In this document: positions 37,862 through 38,683 of the stretch, in pieces | How the letters are laid out: each line of letters starts with the position of its first letter | How positions within the stretch are numbered: position 1 is the stretch's first letter | Made by a program: the position numbers and the translations under genes | Source of the DNA: a virus | Strand: one strand, 5' to 3' | Virus record (IMG/VR): IMGVR_UViG_3300023184_000281 | Coordinates: 1 to 38,683 of that record | DNA: 38,683 nt | The notes under the pieces: generated by a model | The model's input: only the letters and a program-made list of their open reading frames with translations | The model's database searches: none | What the model was told of the DNA's origin: nothing

Positions 37862-38683
37862 ATGGCAACGTATCAAACCTATACAGCTATCGGTCAAAGA
37901 GAAGACCTTTCAGATGTGATTTACAACATTTCTCCAACAGAAACACCATTCTTAAATTCAGTAGGCAAATCAAAAGCTACTGCTGTTTACCATGAATGGC
38001 AAACTGACTCATTAGCTGCGGTAAACACATCTAATTATGCAGTTGAAGGTGCAACAGCATCTGACGCTACAATGGGTGTAACAACACGAGTTGGTAACCG
38101 TACACAAATCTCACAAAAGACTATCAAAATTTCTGGTACTCTTGATGCAGTAAACAAAGCTGGTCGTAAATCTGAAAAGGCTTACCAATTAGCTAAAGCA
38201 TCTAGTGAAATTAAACGTGATATGGAAGCAACTTTGTTATCTAACCAAACTGCAGCTAATGGTAACTCTACAACAGCTCGTAATCTTGGTGGTTTACAAG
38301 CATGGTTAGCTTCTAACACATCAAACGGTTCTGGTGGTTCAGCAGGTGCTAACGGTACTACAGCTAGAACAACTGGTACTGATAGAGCTTTCACAGCTAC
38401 ATTACTTAACACTGTTATGCAATCAGCGTTCACAAACGGTGGTTCACCAACATTGTTATTAGTAACACCAGCTCAAAAAGTTGTGGCTTCTACATTCTCT
38501 GGTATTGCAACTCGTTACAGAGATGTACCAGCTAACCAACAAGCTCAAATCATCAATGCAGCAGATGTATACGTTTCTGACTTTGGTATCATCCAAATTG
38601 TTCCAGATCGTTTCATTCCTAACAGTGATTCTGATGACACAGCTTTCTTATTAGATACAGAAATGGCAGCAGTAGCTTACCTA
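37862..38683 (+). CDS. Major capsid protein, N-terminal part (allele B, 3'-truncated by the window end)
   Basis: 274 codons of the SU10-type major head protein (DUF5309 family). It begins MATYQTYTAIGQREDLSDVI with the N-arm typical of the family (YNISPTETPFLNSVGKSKAT, YHEWQTDSL), continues through TTRVGNRTQISQKTIKISGT, and runs off the window in TEMAAVAYL. It has a good AGGACATTAACAA ribosome binding site and follows the scaffold gene. From base 38105 on it corresponds to bases 1-579 of the window: identical to 38231, then a variant mainly in the Gly/Ser/Thr-rich segment (for example NTSNGSGGSAGANGTT here). Confidence 0.9.
   Translation, partial: MATYQTYTAIGQREDLSDVIYNISPTETPFLNSVGKSKATAVYHEWQTDSLAAVNTSNYAVEGATASDATMGVTTRVGNRTQISQKTIKISGTLDAVNKAGRKSEKAYQLAKASSEIKRDMEATLLSNQTAANGNSTTARNLGGLQAWLASNTSNGSGGSAGANGTTARTTGTDRAFTATLLNTVMQSAFTNGGSPTLLLVTPAQKVVASTFSGIATRYRDVPANQQAQIINAADVYVSDFGIIQIVPDRFIPNSDSDDTAFLLDTEMAAVAYL

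Noticed and set aside
1-38683. CRISPR arrays, tRNA genes, integrase, IS elements
   Set aside because: I found no regularly spaced repeats, cloverleaf sequences, recombinase motifs or terminal inverted repeats flanking a transposase.
37862-38683. Treating the two capsid segments as certain tandem paralogues
   Set aside because: The exact 127-base identity at the contig ends fits an assembly overlap with strain variation better; duplication is kept only as the alternative.

Overview
The window is almost entirely a tailed double-stranded DNA phage genome (about 38 kb, AT-rich). The large terminase, portal, scaffold, major capsid protein and adaptor all look like the SU10/phiEco32-type podovirus set, and no tail tape measure, sheath or long-tail tube genes are visible. 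No integrase, CI-type repressor, tRNA, IS element or CRISPR array was seen, so a lytic life style is likely. The control logic is nevertheless lambda-like: divergent early promoters, a Cro-like protein, an O-like replication gene carrying four iterons, NinB, and a Q-like antiterminator followed by a perfect consensus promoter and a terminator. The host is inferred, not seen. A 23-residue PqqA gene and the AT-rich composition point to a methylotrophic proteobacterium such as an aquatic Methylophilales bacterium.

Layout. 1-702 is the C-terminal part of a major capsid gene. 740-16993 (+) holds the adaptor, tail fibres (one with two glycine-rich domains plus LamG-like and SPRY-like domains), tail nozzle and ejection-type proteins. 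17005-19334 (+) is the lysis region (holin candidates, SprT-like protease, DUF5675 hydrolase). 19369-20282 (+) holds an exonuclease with a zinc finger. 20346-23743 (-) is the early leftward operon: DUF3310, SleB-type hydrolase, a mini SSB-like protein, YqaJ exonuclease, ERF annealase and several micro membrane proteins. It is interrupted by pqqA at 21895-21966, on the opposite strand. 23744-23896 is the divergent promoter region. 23897-27499 (+) is Cro, replication, recombination and Q. 27496-27597 is a candidate late promoter with terminator.

27787-30844 (-) is a compact block of about eleven small genes plus a GP88-family gene. Most of them are preceded by a repeated AAGGGGCTTAAAATG-type start motif. 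31021-38683 (+) holds the small terminase, small conserved proteins, large terminase, portal, scaffold and the N-terminal part of a major capsid gene.

The two window ends overlap. Bases 38105-38231 repeat bases 1-127 exactly; after that both copies continue as different versions of the same capsid gene. The simplest reading is a circular (or circularly permuted) genome of about 38.1 kb assembled past its own start into a second capsid allele. A genuine capsid duplication is the alternative.

The most striking find is the phage-borne pqqA, the ribosomally made precursor of the cofactor PQQ. It has its own ribosome binding site and opposite orientation, like a moron. It suggests the phage manipulates the PQQ-dependent methanol/alcohol oxidation of its host.
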